Positions 47,191 through 57,394 of a DNA stretch of 64,000 nucleotides are shown piece after piece. The DNA is taken from NCBI GenBank assembly GCA_029834535.1, contig JAQMWT010000317.1, positions 558,001-622,000 on the forward strand. Reading direction: 5' to 3'. The notes under the pieces were generated by a model, which saw only the letters and a list, made by a program, of their open reading frames with translations, did no database searches and was not told where the DNA came from. The position numbers and the translations under genes are program-made. Source of the stretch: Chrysophaeum taylorii. Taxonomy: Eukaryota; Sar; Pelagophyceae; Pelagomonadales; Pelagomonadaceae. Each line of letters starts with the position of its first letter. Position 1 is the first letter of the stretch.

Positions 47191-50100
47191 CGTTGCCCGT
47201 AGCAAGCGTGTCGAGCAGCGTGTCGAGCGTGCTTTTCAGGGCGTCGAGGTCGGCGCGGGTTTGCGCGTTTTGAAACGCCTGCTGGCGGTGGAGTTTGCCG
47301 AGCCTTCTGTGGAGATCGCGGTCGCCGTCGCGGGAGAAGAAGACTTCGCGGCGAACGGTCTTCTGGACATCGCTGAGCCGCGGCTTCAAGCTCGGCGCGA
47401 CAAGTTTCCCAAACACTGTGTGCGTCTCGTGGACGAGGGCGAGGCGTGTTCGCCAGAAGACCTCGGCCGACTTGACCATCGACCTGTGGTAAGCCTCGTT
47501 GACGATCGCGATGAGCGTGTTGAGCATCACGACGATGATGATGAAGATGAACAGGTCGAGGTAGAACCGGTCGAGGTGTCGCGGGTAGTTTTCTTGTTCA
47601 AACTCGCCGGTGAACGCCAGCACGTACAAATGTTGCATCGCCTTTTTGAACGTGTGCCACGCGATGGGCTGGTGGTCATCGTGGAGGTTGTAAAATTCCC
47701 GCTCGCGCCGCGCGAGCCGAAGAAATAGCACGTGCGTGAATGCGAGGAATATGATCAGCATGACGACAACGAAGTGGTACAGATCGGCGATAATGTTGGT
47801 CAGCATTTGAACCTGGGATAAAGAGTAGGTCTTGAGAGGCACGGGATGATAAGCAAGTAGACACGCTGTTGCGACTCTGATCACTCACGAACATGGCAAA
47901 CGCGATATTAACGCCGCGAAGAAAACTCAGAGTCTTGAGCCAGAGGAGAAGCGTGCCAACGCCGACGAGATTGGCGTACGTCGAGTCCGGCTGAGAGAAC
48001 CCGTTGTTTCCTTGTTTGTAGTATCTGTCGAAGTCGGGCGGCTTTTCGCGGCGAATCCACGAGACGGCGGTGCAGCAGAGCACGCTGGAAACAACGGCGA
48101 GCCACGCACAGTCCACCCAATTCCACGGATCCTCGAGCCATCCGCGCGGGAGGCCGAAGTATCCAGCAAAGGTCCATAAGAGCCTCGTGGCAACGTTGTC
48201 TTCGCGCACGCTCGCAACCAGCCGCGCTTTGGTCTTTGCTCGCGCGATCACGGGCGAGGGAGGTTGGGCGTTGCGGTTTGATGCCGTCTCACTCCCAATA
48301 CCGAGTGACGCGGCACGGCGATAGAGACCTCTTAAGAACGAGCCGCTTTCGTGCCTCTCGGTCCGTTGTCCGCCCATGGTTCGGTAGAGCGAACTCGTCA
48401 ATTCGCCGGCCACCGCCACTCGCCTGTTATTGCGGATGGCGTCCTCGCTCTGGCGGATGTGCAAGACCTGAAACACCTCGCGGACGAGAAAGTAGGTGAC
48501 GCACAAGAACGCCACGACCATGCAGATGAGCTGTTGGGATCTTTTGGGGTCTGCGGAAACGAGCTGGCGATAGGCCAGGATGGCATAACACGTCATGAGG
48601 AGCGCAAACACGGCGACCTCGACGACAAACAGCGCACGCGATCCCTCGAAGATGTACTTGACTTGCACGATCGACCGGAAAACACTGGTGGCGGCGAGCT
48701 TGTCGAGCATCGTACTCGGCAGCCGGTTGTCGGCGAGCGTTTGGGTCAGGTTCGACATCATCGCCAGCTGCATGACGTGGGGCGCGACGGCGTGGTCGCA
48801 CACCTCCTCCATCCGCAACAGGTCGCGCTCGGTCGAGTTGAGCTCGTTCGTGATCGACGCGTACAGCTGGATGGCCAGCTGCGTGCTGCTTTCCGCACTC
48901 GCGAACGGCACCGCCTTGCCCACGACTAACCAGCGCGCGATGCCGAGGAGACATATGAGGCTGTCGACGACGACGAAGAGGTCTGGATTGTCGTCGCAAA
49001 TTGGTGCGAATACGTGCTCGACGAGCGCCTCGACGTCGCCATATCCGAAGCACGAGAAAATAAGGTCGACCGAGAGGCGGTCCGTACGATGGATGTTTAC
49101 TCGCATACTGTCGCAGACGCATGCGAGACGGCCGTCCTTGAGGAGCTTGAGAGCTATCACGGGTTCGTCTTCGTTGCTGAGTGCGACCGTGTTTTCGTTC
49201 ATGCTCTTGATTCCCGCGCTGCCCTTGGACGGCATCGATAGTATCTCACCTTGTTGCTGGCTTCTCCGGAGTCGTCCACTCTGGAAGAGCAACCCCGCGT
49301 CCCTTCCGGCGAAGTGGCTCCAGATCAAGACCACGCCGTCCTCCGAGGCGCTCGCGAGTCGATCGCCGTCAAGGGCGGTGAGAGTATTTACTCGCTCTGT
49401 GTGGCCACGCAGAACTGTCGCGCGCACGCGTTGGCAGCCTCCGTCCTCTACGTTCCGTGCCGGAAGATACCACACGATGACAGTCTTGTCGTCGCCCGCC
49501 GAGGCAAACCGATTCGTTCCAAGCCTCTGCAGTGCGTTCACGCGCCCGCGGTGGCAGTCGCTCAATGCGAACGCTAACTCGCATTGATCCTCCGACTTCC
49601 CTAAATGCGGGACGTTCCAGACCAGGAGCGTCCTGGCGTTGTCGTCTTCGTGGTTGTCTTCAACCTCGGTGAGTCCTTCCTCAACGTTGCAACACGTCAC
49701 GAGGCGGTCGCCACCGAGAGGACATATGAGATGGCGCATGACACGTGCCTCTTTGACTCCCAGGTGCTCGCCGCAGTCGATGACGAACGCCTCTCGAAGT
49801 ATCTCGCCGCCGCCGCCGCCGCCCGAGGAAGAGGACCCGCCCTCGCGCTGCACTTCCGAGGTGGTCGACATGGGACGCAGGGGGGCACGGCGCCTGTGGA
49901 ACCTCGAGATATTCCAGATGCGGACAGTCCCATCTTCAGATCCAGACGCAAGCCAGCGCACGTCGTGCACCAAACAGAGCGACGCCACAGGTCCAGTGTG
50001 GCCAACCATCACGACGAGCGGCGTCCTATCGGCGAGCTTTGACGCGAGCCAAATAAAAACTCGGCCGTCTTCGTGGCCCGACGCGAGACGGTTCCCCGGC

Positions 50101-51089
50101 AGCGAGCAGAGCGAGAGAACAGGCGAGGCCTGCATCGTGCCCTCACCGCCGTAGGGTGCCGTCAGCACGCATTCCTCTTTGAATACGGAATTGTTGAAAG
50201 GGTCGCGACCGGCCGGAGACACGGCACTCGAACACGATTCGAGTTGCTGTTCCTGGCGCTTCTGCGCCGTCGCGAGCGCCTCGGGACTGGCGACTTCGAG
50301 CGAAAACACCCGCACCGTACCATCAATCGACGCCGAGGCAAAGCGTGCAGGGCCGCCGTCGAGCTCGCAGACGGCGGTGACGTCGTCGAGGTGACACGGG
50401 AGCGTCGTCGCGGCCGTGATCGTGTCGCTGTCGTGCGCGAGGGCCTCGACGCCCTTTTCGTCGCACATCCAAACCCGCAGCTCGTGGCCGGCAACCGTCA
50501 CAAGTCGTCCATCCGACAGCGTGCATGGTTTTACCGCGCTGTTGCGGTAGCTGCGCGACGCGTTCACGAGCGTGACGAACGGCGGAGACGTATTGTAGGC
50601 GCACGACCTGTGCGTTCTCCCCGTCGTCGAAGCGTACGAGAGCCCGGACGATTCGTTGTGCCGCAAGCTTCGGCGCCGCCCCGGTAATAGCGACTCGTGC
50701 CGCATCACGGGCTCGCGCTGCGTCACGTCGGGTTCGTAGACGATTGGGTCGCTCGGCGGCTCGGGCCCCAACAAGCCCGGGTCGATCTTTTCTTCGGTCG
50801 TTGCGTCGTGCCGCGCGTGGCGAATCGCCTCGAGCTGTCGGAACGTTCTTAGACGGTGTAGCTCGCGCGGCGTGTACATCGTCGTGGCGTCGTCTTCAAT
50901 CATCGTGGGGCTGCGGATCCTCACGCTTCCGCCTCTCTCCGCCGCCGTCCCACCACTACTACGGGAGGGGGACTCGGTGGTGGCCTTCCCCGCTTCTTCG
51001 TCGTGGTGGTTCTCGCCGCAGGCACCAAAGTTTGGCCAGTAGAAGGCCACCCCGGTGCGCAACGAGTCGCTCTTCTGCCAGCTGGACAT
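47042..51089 (-). CDS. WD40-repeat/TRP-type cation channel fusion protein
   Basis: There are two exons, 51089-47889 and 47812-47042, with a 76-nt GT-AG intron (47888-47813) in phase 0 joining NIAFAMF to VQMLTNIIADL, giving 1323 residues. Residues about 180-700 hold about nine WD40 blades (LASGHEDGRVFIWLAS, WLASGSEDGTVRIWNI, RFASAGDDKTVIVWYL, RLASASEDGVVLIWSH). From 805 a TRP/polycystin-like pore module follows. S1 is ALFVVEVAVFALLMTCYAIL (about 820-840). S2 is ICMVVAFLCVTYFLVREVFQ (about 854-876). S3 begins DPWNWVDCAWLAVV (about 987-1008). S4-S5 is LLLWLKTLSFLRGVNIAFAM. S5 lies at 1077-1099. The pore helix is FKKAMQHLYVLAFTGEFE (1121-1138). S6 is IIIVVMLNTLIAIVNEAY, the classic TRP gate motif. 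Known TRPs carry ankyrin repeats or none at this place; here a double propeller replaces them. A poly-glycine run (GGC repeat) lies near the C-terminus. Confidence 0.85.
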
Positions 51090-51384
51090 ATGGCTGCTGT
51101 ATTCAAATCGGCCGCCACATCCTCTTTCGACCAGGATTCCGATTGATTCTGCGAGTTCTCGGCCGATCGGATGGGCAGGAAGACCGCGCCGACGTCAGAG
51201 TTCAACGCTCTTGCTCGCTCGACCTTACCCGGCTACCGTACCTCTCGGTTTTTTTCAGGGGTAGTTTAAATTCAATTAATCAATGAATTAAACCTGTTTT
51301 TTTTGTTTTTTTTTTTCCCGATAAAAAACAACACACAAATTTGAGGGGGGTTAGGTTTCGTACCGCCACGTCAGCTCATTCGTC

Positions 51385-52085
51385 CTAACCCCGCGTCCCG
51401 AGTTGAGCGCCGGCCTCAGTCTTGCAGCCGTCGAACCCAAGGGTTCGAGCGAAGTCGCTCGTGGCGAACCACATCTTGTTGATGTTCTGTACAGTCTCTT
51501 CAAAAAGCCGTGGCGCCCACGTGCGCCGAAAGGCCTCGGACTTGGGCAAGTGCTTGACGTAGGCCGCGTTGAGCGCCTTGATCATATCGATGAAGAAAAA
51601 GGTGTTGACGATGTTGAAAGACAGAGCGCAACCAACCATGAATTTGGTGATCTTCTCGTTGATAAGATTCGCACGGCGCGTAACACACCTGTCAGTGACT
51701 TCGGTGACTCTGGCTTGCTTCGGCACGACTTGCGACGGAGCCGTCCCAGTCTCCGGCAACAACGAAGGGCGGACGGTATAGCTGTCGAGGCGCGAAGGTC
51801 GTGGACAGCGGCGGGCCGCTTATTCGTGGCCCATACACACCCCGAGATATTCTTAGCTGACGACTTCCTCGCGAGCGTGCACTTCACGCCATCGGGCGCG
51901 TGATTGCAATCCAGGACGATGTACTCAGCCCATTGAGCTGGCTTGAACTTTTTGCCCGTGCGTGCGTGCATGCAGCCGCGTGCCGCACATCTCCATTCGA
52001 ACGTGCCGCCGTCGCCCTTAGGCGTTTTGATCACGTAGTCGCTCACCGAACTCCTGGGCCGTCCCCCCTTGAACATGGTCACCAT
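51385..52085 (-). mobile_element. hAT transposase N-terminal fragment
   Basis: Minus-strand frames give a BED-zinc-finger-like start (FKGGRPRSSVSDYVIKTPKG, then EWRCAARGCMHARTGKKFKP). In the next frame they give ITKFMVGCALSFNIVNTFFF, IDMIKALNAAYVKHLPKSE, TWAPRLFEETVQNINKMWF, the typical hAT segment before the DDE core. The element stops there; the catalytic and dimerisation regions are missing. Around 52230-52300 the AT-rich palindromic motif TAAACCGGTTTA may be an element end. It is not the partner of the remnant at 6913-7737, which carries the opposite end of a hAT transposase, but both could belong to one family. Confidence 0.65.
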
Positions 52086-52361
52086 AACGGTCGGTCAGCA
52101 GCGTGTGCAACTTCAACAGGAAGCAGCGAGCGCGTGGCACAGAAGAGAAATGGAAGAGAGAATGCTCCCTGACCACAAACGGACGTCCTGCACCAACGTT
52201 TTCTGAGCGTTTCGGTGTCAACCGGACGCGAGAAGATGTTTAAACCGGCCGGTAAAATCCAAGTTATTAATTCCGGTTTTAAACCGGTTTAAAACATGTA
52301 GTACTAAAGTACTAAAACTAAACCCTGACCTTTGATACTGGTATTTTAGGTTCGGTACAAG

Positions 52362-53315
52362 TCCTAACTACTAATCGACAGATGTTTGTCTGTTTGTCTG
52401 TCCCTCGATTTAGGGTAAGGATCAGGTAGGCGCGAGAGTAAGGATCAGGTAGGAGCGAGAGCCAGACAGTGATCCTCCAAGCCGTCTACGGCGACCTCGC
52501 AGACTATTTCCACGACCCACGGCGGCTCTTTCAGCGCGCCATTCTCACGCCCCGTCGAAACGATGTTGTCGATGCTGACAACGCGCGCATGACCGCGGCC
52601 TTTTTTTCCCGGAGACGAGGCGTCGGAGTTCTTTTCGGCTGACTAGGCTGGGTCGGAAGACGACGCCTCGCTCTTTACAGTAGAGTTTTCAACTCCCTGA
52701 CAACCAACGGCATGCTGACTTTGATCGCGAGCTTAATGTCTTCGCAACCTCGACCCGTCGCACGGCCACTGCAACGGTACCAGATACATGATCGATCGTG
52801 TCGTTGTCACCGAGGCTCCTCCAACCTGTATCGCTTAAGGCCCGCCTACGCCAAACGATCAACAAGAGCCAGGGCCAGACGTCCCGCGAGGTCGGCGTCC
52901 TCTTGGCGAAGCCCGTCTTCTGCCACGTCCAGCTCGACGTGGCTCTCTGTCGATCGGCAACCCCGAGGATATCCTCTTCTGGGTCGACGACTCCACCCTA
53001 CCCCACACGTGCTGCGCAATACCGATAAGCCCCCTCCCGGCGTCTACACGCGCACTATAGGTGAACTTACTGGGACCACGTGAACTTACTGGGGTTTTTA
53101 GAGTAAAGGGTTTTTAGAGTAAACTCAAAGGTTGGCGGCGCGTGCGGATCAAAGCAGCTTAGATTGGCGGAGGCGAGAGCGACGAGCTCAAAGGAGTTGG
53201 TGTGAGCTAGGTGAACTTACTGACCAGGTGAACTTATACGAAACTTACTGGGATCAGGTGAACTTACTGGGGTTAGAGATTGGGACTAGGTGAACTTACT
53301 GGCCTGCACTTGTTA
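52362..53315 (+). mobile_element. Non-autonomous Helitron-type copy B (PIF1-like helicase tail)
   Basis: The element begins TCCTAACTACTAATCGACAG at 52362 and ends GGCCTGCACTTGTTA at 53315. It carries the same interior as copies A, C and D: VILQAVYGDLADYFHDPRRL, FQRAILTPRRNDVVDADNAR, then after frame changes KSQGQTSREVGVLLAKPVFC and HVQLDVALCRSATP. These correspond to helicase motifs with S-Q-G-Q-T and L-x-V-A-L-x-R. The 3' part (53056-53302) is a GTGAACTTACTGG array. The end lies only 58 bp upstream of the OGG1 ATG. Confidence 0.65.
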
Positions 53316-53372
53316 CCCCTAACCAAAAACAGCTGTCGTCGAAACTTAATAATAACCCCCTCATCGTATGAG

Positions 53373-54563
53373 ATGAAATGGAGCGCCCCGAAGTGGACAT
53401 CGCTTGGCGTCTCCGCCCGCGAGCTCCGGCTCGCCCACACGCTCCCGACGGGGCAGGCGTTTTGCTGGGCGTTTTCGGAGGAGCGGTCCGAGTGGGTGGG
53501 GGCATTGGGCGAGCACGCCGTCGCCCTGCGCGAGGCCTCGGACGGGTCCGCCGAGTGGTTGAACATGAAAGGTGACGAGGACGACGAGGCGGTGGTGCGT
53601 GGGTTGAGGGAGTACTTTCAGGTAAGCGAAACGTTGGAGCCGCTATACGCGAGGTGGGCGGGGTGCGACCCTCGAATGGCCGAGGTCGCGGCGGCGATCG
53701 AGGGGGCCCGCGTGATACGACAAGATCCGGTCGAGTGTCTGACCGCGTTCATCTGTTCGTCGAACAACAACATCCCGCGAATCACGCTGATGTTGCGGCG
53801 GCTCCGCGAGCGCTTCGGAACGCGGCTGTGCGAAGGCGTACACGCGTTCCCAACGCTCGAAGCGCTCGCGGCGGCGAACGAGGCTGACCTTCGCGACCTC
53901 GGCTTTGGGTACCGCGCGCCCTACGTGGTCGCGACGGCCAGATTAGCGCTCGAGAAGGGGGGGCGCGATTATCTCCTTGGCCTCCGGGGCCAACCGCGGC
54001 TCGACGTCCAGACGCGGCTTCTAGAGTTTAAGGGCGTCGGGCGTAAGGTCGCCGACTGCGTCGCGCTCTTCTCGCTCGACATCGCCGACGCGATCCCCGT
54101 CGACACGCATGTTTGGCGTCTCGCGCGCCGCGACTTCGACCCTACGCTCCAGGACGTCAGGAGCCTCACGCCGGCCGTTTACGAGCGCGTCGGCGATCTC
54201 TTCCGCGATCGCTTTGGCGATAGGGCGGGCTGGGCGCACTCCCTCCTCTTCGCGGCCGAGCTCCCCGCCTTCGAGCCCAAGCTCCCCGCCGCCCTCGTCA
54301 AAGATATGCGCGACTTCAAAGCCTATGAAAAGCGCCTCAACAAGGAGCACCGCGCAGATGTCGCCGCGATGAAGAAAAACGACGAGGCTGCCGCCGACGA
54401 GGACGCTGTACCCCCGGCGGCGGCGACAACGACGATAAAGCCCGCTTCGACGCCGCCGCGCCGCAAAAAGCAGCACCGTGTTGTTATCAAGCCTATCGAC
54501 GAGGACCAGACGCTCGCAACACCTCCAACTCCCAAGCGATCGAGGCGAGGGCGCCAGTCGTAG
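53373..54563 (+). CDS. OGG1: 8-oxoguanine DNA glycosylase/AP lyase
   Basis: The start is ATG 53373 (MKWSAPKWTSLGVSARELRL); codons farther upstream belong to the Helitron end. The protein has 396 residues. The OGG N-domain spans about 10-105 (LAHTLPTGQAFCWAFSEE). The HhH-GPD domain spans about 125-315: DPVECLTAFICSSNNNIPRI (the N-N-N-I-x-R-I signature), LRDLGFGYRAPYVVATARLA, then LEFKGVGRKVADCVALFSLD with the catalytic lysine, and IPVDTHVWRLARRDF with the catalytic aspartate. It excises 8-oxoguanine opposite C and nicks the strand. The C-terminus (330-396) is a lysine-rich, low-complexity tail ending KRSRRGRQS, possibly a nuclear signal. The gene is intronless. Its promoter must lie within the Helitron copy or the 57 bp between. 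Confidence 0.95.
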   Translation: MKWSAPKWTSLGVSARELRLAHTLPTGQAFCWAFSEERSEWVGALGEHAVALREASDGSAEWLNMKGDEDDEAVVRGLREYFQVSETLEPLYARWAGCDPRMAEVAAAIEGARVIRQDPVECLTAFICSSNNNIPRITLMLRRLRERFGTRLCEGVHAFPTLEALAAANEADLRDLGFGYRAPYVVATARLALEKGGRDYLLGLRGQPRLDVQTRLLEFKGVGRKVADCVALFSLDIADAIPVDTHVWRLARRDFDPTLQDVRSLTPAVYERVGDLFRDRFGDRAGWAHSLLFAAELPAFEPKLPAALVKDMRDFKAYEKRLNKEHRADVAAMKKNDEAAADEDAVPPAAATTTIKPASTPPRRKKQHRVVIKPIDEDQTLATPPTPKRSRRGRQS

Positions 54564-56341
54564 ATTGTACTTATTTTCCATCGGCTACTACCCACCCCCT
54601 TCGCGTTGGGGGCCATTTTGTGATTCGCGAAGAACGTACGTACGTCGTCCAAGCGACGGCCAATTTAGTAATCGATCCACAATAGAGGGTCCCGGGATAG
54701 ATGGTTTTCGGGAAATCCACCCGCCAACTATATTTTTGCACACGAGGTAGCCTGGCACAAATTAATATAATACAAGCGCATTGATGGAATGCGTCTTTTT
54801 GGTGCCGATTGGCTGGTGGCTCCCTCCCCATCATGCCTTGCAAGCATCTCTGCCAATCCTTGGGTGCTCAGGCCACGAAAGTTGTTTGGCCGCGCCTTGA
54901 AATGGAGTCAGCCGACTAGCCTAGTGCTCCTTGGTTTTCATGATCACCCCTCAATCATATCATCGTATTTTCGTAGATGAGGAGAATTTTTTTGATACTA
55001 AGACTCTACTCGCTTGGAAAACGAACTTTGGACTGTCGTCCGCGACAAGAAGATCGAGTGTTGAAATGAAGGCCGGCCACAAATCCAATCGATCATTGAA
55101 CCAAAATAGCCCGTGTCGACACGCACGGCTTCCTTGGAGTGCTCCTCCAGGAACGAAACGAATACAACACGAGTTTCTCACCCTTATCGTTATGACGACT
55201 CCGATGATTACCAGAGCGGGTGTCGAGCTTTCCGAGCGATCGTAGGACTGTATTGGGCGCCACATCGAGTCAGTGCACAATATTGTTCTCCCATGAGCAG
55301 CGTGCGTCGCGTCGAGCTTGGCCTCGACGCGATGATTATGACCCGCGGGACAACGATGACGGGGGGCTGGCTTTTGCACCGAAACTCGTCGTACACGATC
55401 TCCTCAACGTCGGACAGCGCGTTCCGCTCGTGATCATCATCGTGCAAAAGCGCCCTTCGGTCGCGCACCACCATCTTGGCGATCCACTCGGCGCCGACGA
55501 GCGCAGCCCTGTTCACGGTCGATAGGATATTGCCGTTGGAGTCTCGTCCGCGCGGAGCCTGCCGTCGGAATCGACTTCATCATCGTAGATGCGATAGCGG
55601 CAGCGGGTCAAAGGTCTCTCGCACCGATTCGTCTTTGCTGCCACGGCCCGTCTAATTCAGCTGGACGCCCCACATCGAAAGCAGCCGGCTTTTTGACGAA
55701 GGATGCCTGGATCATCGAGAGACGCAGTTCTTCAGTCCCGCGTACTACGACTTCGCGACAGCGAGAGCCTCGGCGGTCATCTGCTCGTCCACATCGCATA
55801 CTTATTATTCTCGCTTCAGGTGCAGAAACGACTGCGATGGCATGTCCTCGCCCGTCTGCCGGCCCGAGGCCTTGAACGCGCGTAGCGCTCTCTAGCAATC
55901 CGGCGCCATCAACGTCATGGCCAGGGCTTGCGTCTCCTCGTTCTTCGTCGAGGACGCCACGACACGTTTGCGCCTCTTGGCCGCGTCGGTAGTGTCGATT
56001 TTGAGCTGTTCCTGGAGCTATTCGGCCATCTCGAGCGCCTCTGACACTCGATGATGAACTGGAGGTCGGACGACCGAAGACCAATTACCATTTTGCGACA
56101 CAGCAGATCCTTCTCAAGCCTTTTTTTCCAACGGCAAACCGCAGGCCATCGACGTTGAGCCTTTGAGACCACGGCTGAACCGACGCGAAACACCCGTCCA
56201 CTCAGACGACTCCGGCGGATGTTGAATTCTCTTCTGTCGTCGCCCATCAACACGCGGTGTGTCAAAATGGGACAAATTTGAGCCTGGGAGTTGCAAACCA
56301 TAATAATGATAATATGTATGAGTTGAAGTTCAAAGTGTGCG
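54564..56341. other. Unassigned 1.8-kb region, probably decayed mobile DNA
   Basis: GC content falls to near 50%. Overlapping short frames on both strands (for example minus 55208-55516, AALVGAEWIAKMVVRDRRAL, and minus 54960-55379) resemble no family I can name, though their density suggests a broken transposase. The last 60 bases are AT-rich and likely hold the promoter of the next gene. Confidence 0.35.
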
Positions 56342-57355
56342 ATGCATCTCCCGCTGTGTGTGGGCGTTGCCACCGTCAACATCTCGGCGTTCCTGACGGA
56401 CCCGAGCGTGGTCGCCGCGTTCGACAGAGCCATGCGCGAGGACGGAATGGTGTGCGTGACGGGCCACGGCGTGCCGAGCGCGACCATTGAGGGCATGGAG
56501 GCTTCCGCGACAGACTTCTTTGGGCTCCCCGAGGCAACCAAGCGGGGCTTCGGGACGCCCGACGTGTATGGGCCCGAGGGATACACGGCCCGAGGCGTCG
56601 AGTCGGTTGCGCGGTCTAACGACCAGGGCAAGAGCAAGGAGGCGGCCGACGTCGTCGAGTCGTTTACGTTTGCTTCCCGAACCTCGTGCGATCGGCCCGC
56701 CCTCGCCGGCCTCGACCCCCTCGTGTGCGCTCGAGCGCAAACGTACTGGGACGAGATGATCCGAGTCTTGGACGCGCTCCACGGGATCACGACTCTAAGT
56801 TTCAACTTGTCTCGCTATTTCTTCGAGCAATTTTATAGGAGGGCCAACGACGCGAGCTTTGTAGTGCGGCTGGCCCACTACCCCGCCTACAATCTGACTA
56901 ACGGGGTCTTACCCTACGGACGCCACACGGACTACCTCACCTTTACGATTTTGAGAGCGACGCAGCCCGGCTTGCAGCTCGAGAAAAGGGACGGAAGCTT
57001 TGTCGACGTTTTGCCGGTCCCCGACGCTTTCGTCGTCAATGCGGGCGACCTCACCGAGCTCTGGACCAATGGGGTCTGGCGATCGGCGCCGCACCGCGTC
57101 GTCCCCGTCCCGACCGACGCCAACCCCAATGTGTCCGCGGAGCGCTGCGCAATCGCCTTCTTCACGGGTCCCTCCGAGGCGGCGGTCATCACGCCCATCC
57201 TGCACCCCGGCGACGAGCCCAAATTTGACGGCGTCGCGGCTGGGGACTGGCTCCGCATCAAGATCGGCGCGACAACCGTTGTGGATGATGATACCCCGGA
57301 TGGTGGTGTTCTGCCAGTGTGCGACGACGACAACGCCCAACGGCTCTCGTATTAA
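56342..57355 (+). CDS. 2-oxoglutarate/Fe(II)-dependent dioxygenase (isopenicillin-N-synthase-like)
   Basis: This frame encodes 337 residues. The DIOX_N region (about 8-110) contains VNISAFLTDPSVVAAFDRAM and GMVCVTGHGVPSATIEGMEA. The catalytic double-stranded beta-helix has R-H-T-D-Y-L-T-F-T-I-L (iron ligands H and D), a distal histidine in WRSAPHRVV, and the 2-oxoglutarate arginine region in NVSAERCAIAFF (R-x-S replaced by R-x-A). Members oxidise small molecules such as plant hormones, flavonoids or beta-lactam precursors; the substrate is not evident here. LAHYPAYNLTNGVLPYGRHT is typical of the family. There is no targeting peptide. The ATAD3 gene starts 39 bp after the stop. Confidence 0.88.
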   Translation: MHLPLCVGVATVNISAFLTDPSVVAAFDRAMREDGMVCVTGHGVPSATIEGMEASATDFFGLPEATKRGFGTPDVYGPEGYTARGVESVARSNDQGKSKEAADVVESFTFASRTSCDRPALAGLDPLVCARAQTYWDEMIRVLDALHGITTLSFNLSRYFFEQFYRRANDASFVVRLAHYPAYNLTNGVLPYGRHTDYLTFTILRATQPGLQLEKRDGSFVDVLPVPDAFVVNAGDLTELWTNGVWRSAPHRVVPVPTDANPNVSAERCAIAFFTGPSEAAVITPILHPGDEPKFDGVAAGDWLRIKIGATTVVDDDTPDGGVLPVCDDDNAQRLSY

Positions 57356-57394
57356 TAACGCCCTTATTATTACCGACCCACAAACAACCAACCA

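Noticed and set aside
47042-47884. Separate small channel gene starting at 47884
   Set aside because: Its first residues are intron translation; splicing joins it to the upstream exon in phase 0.
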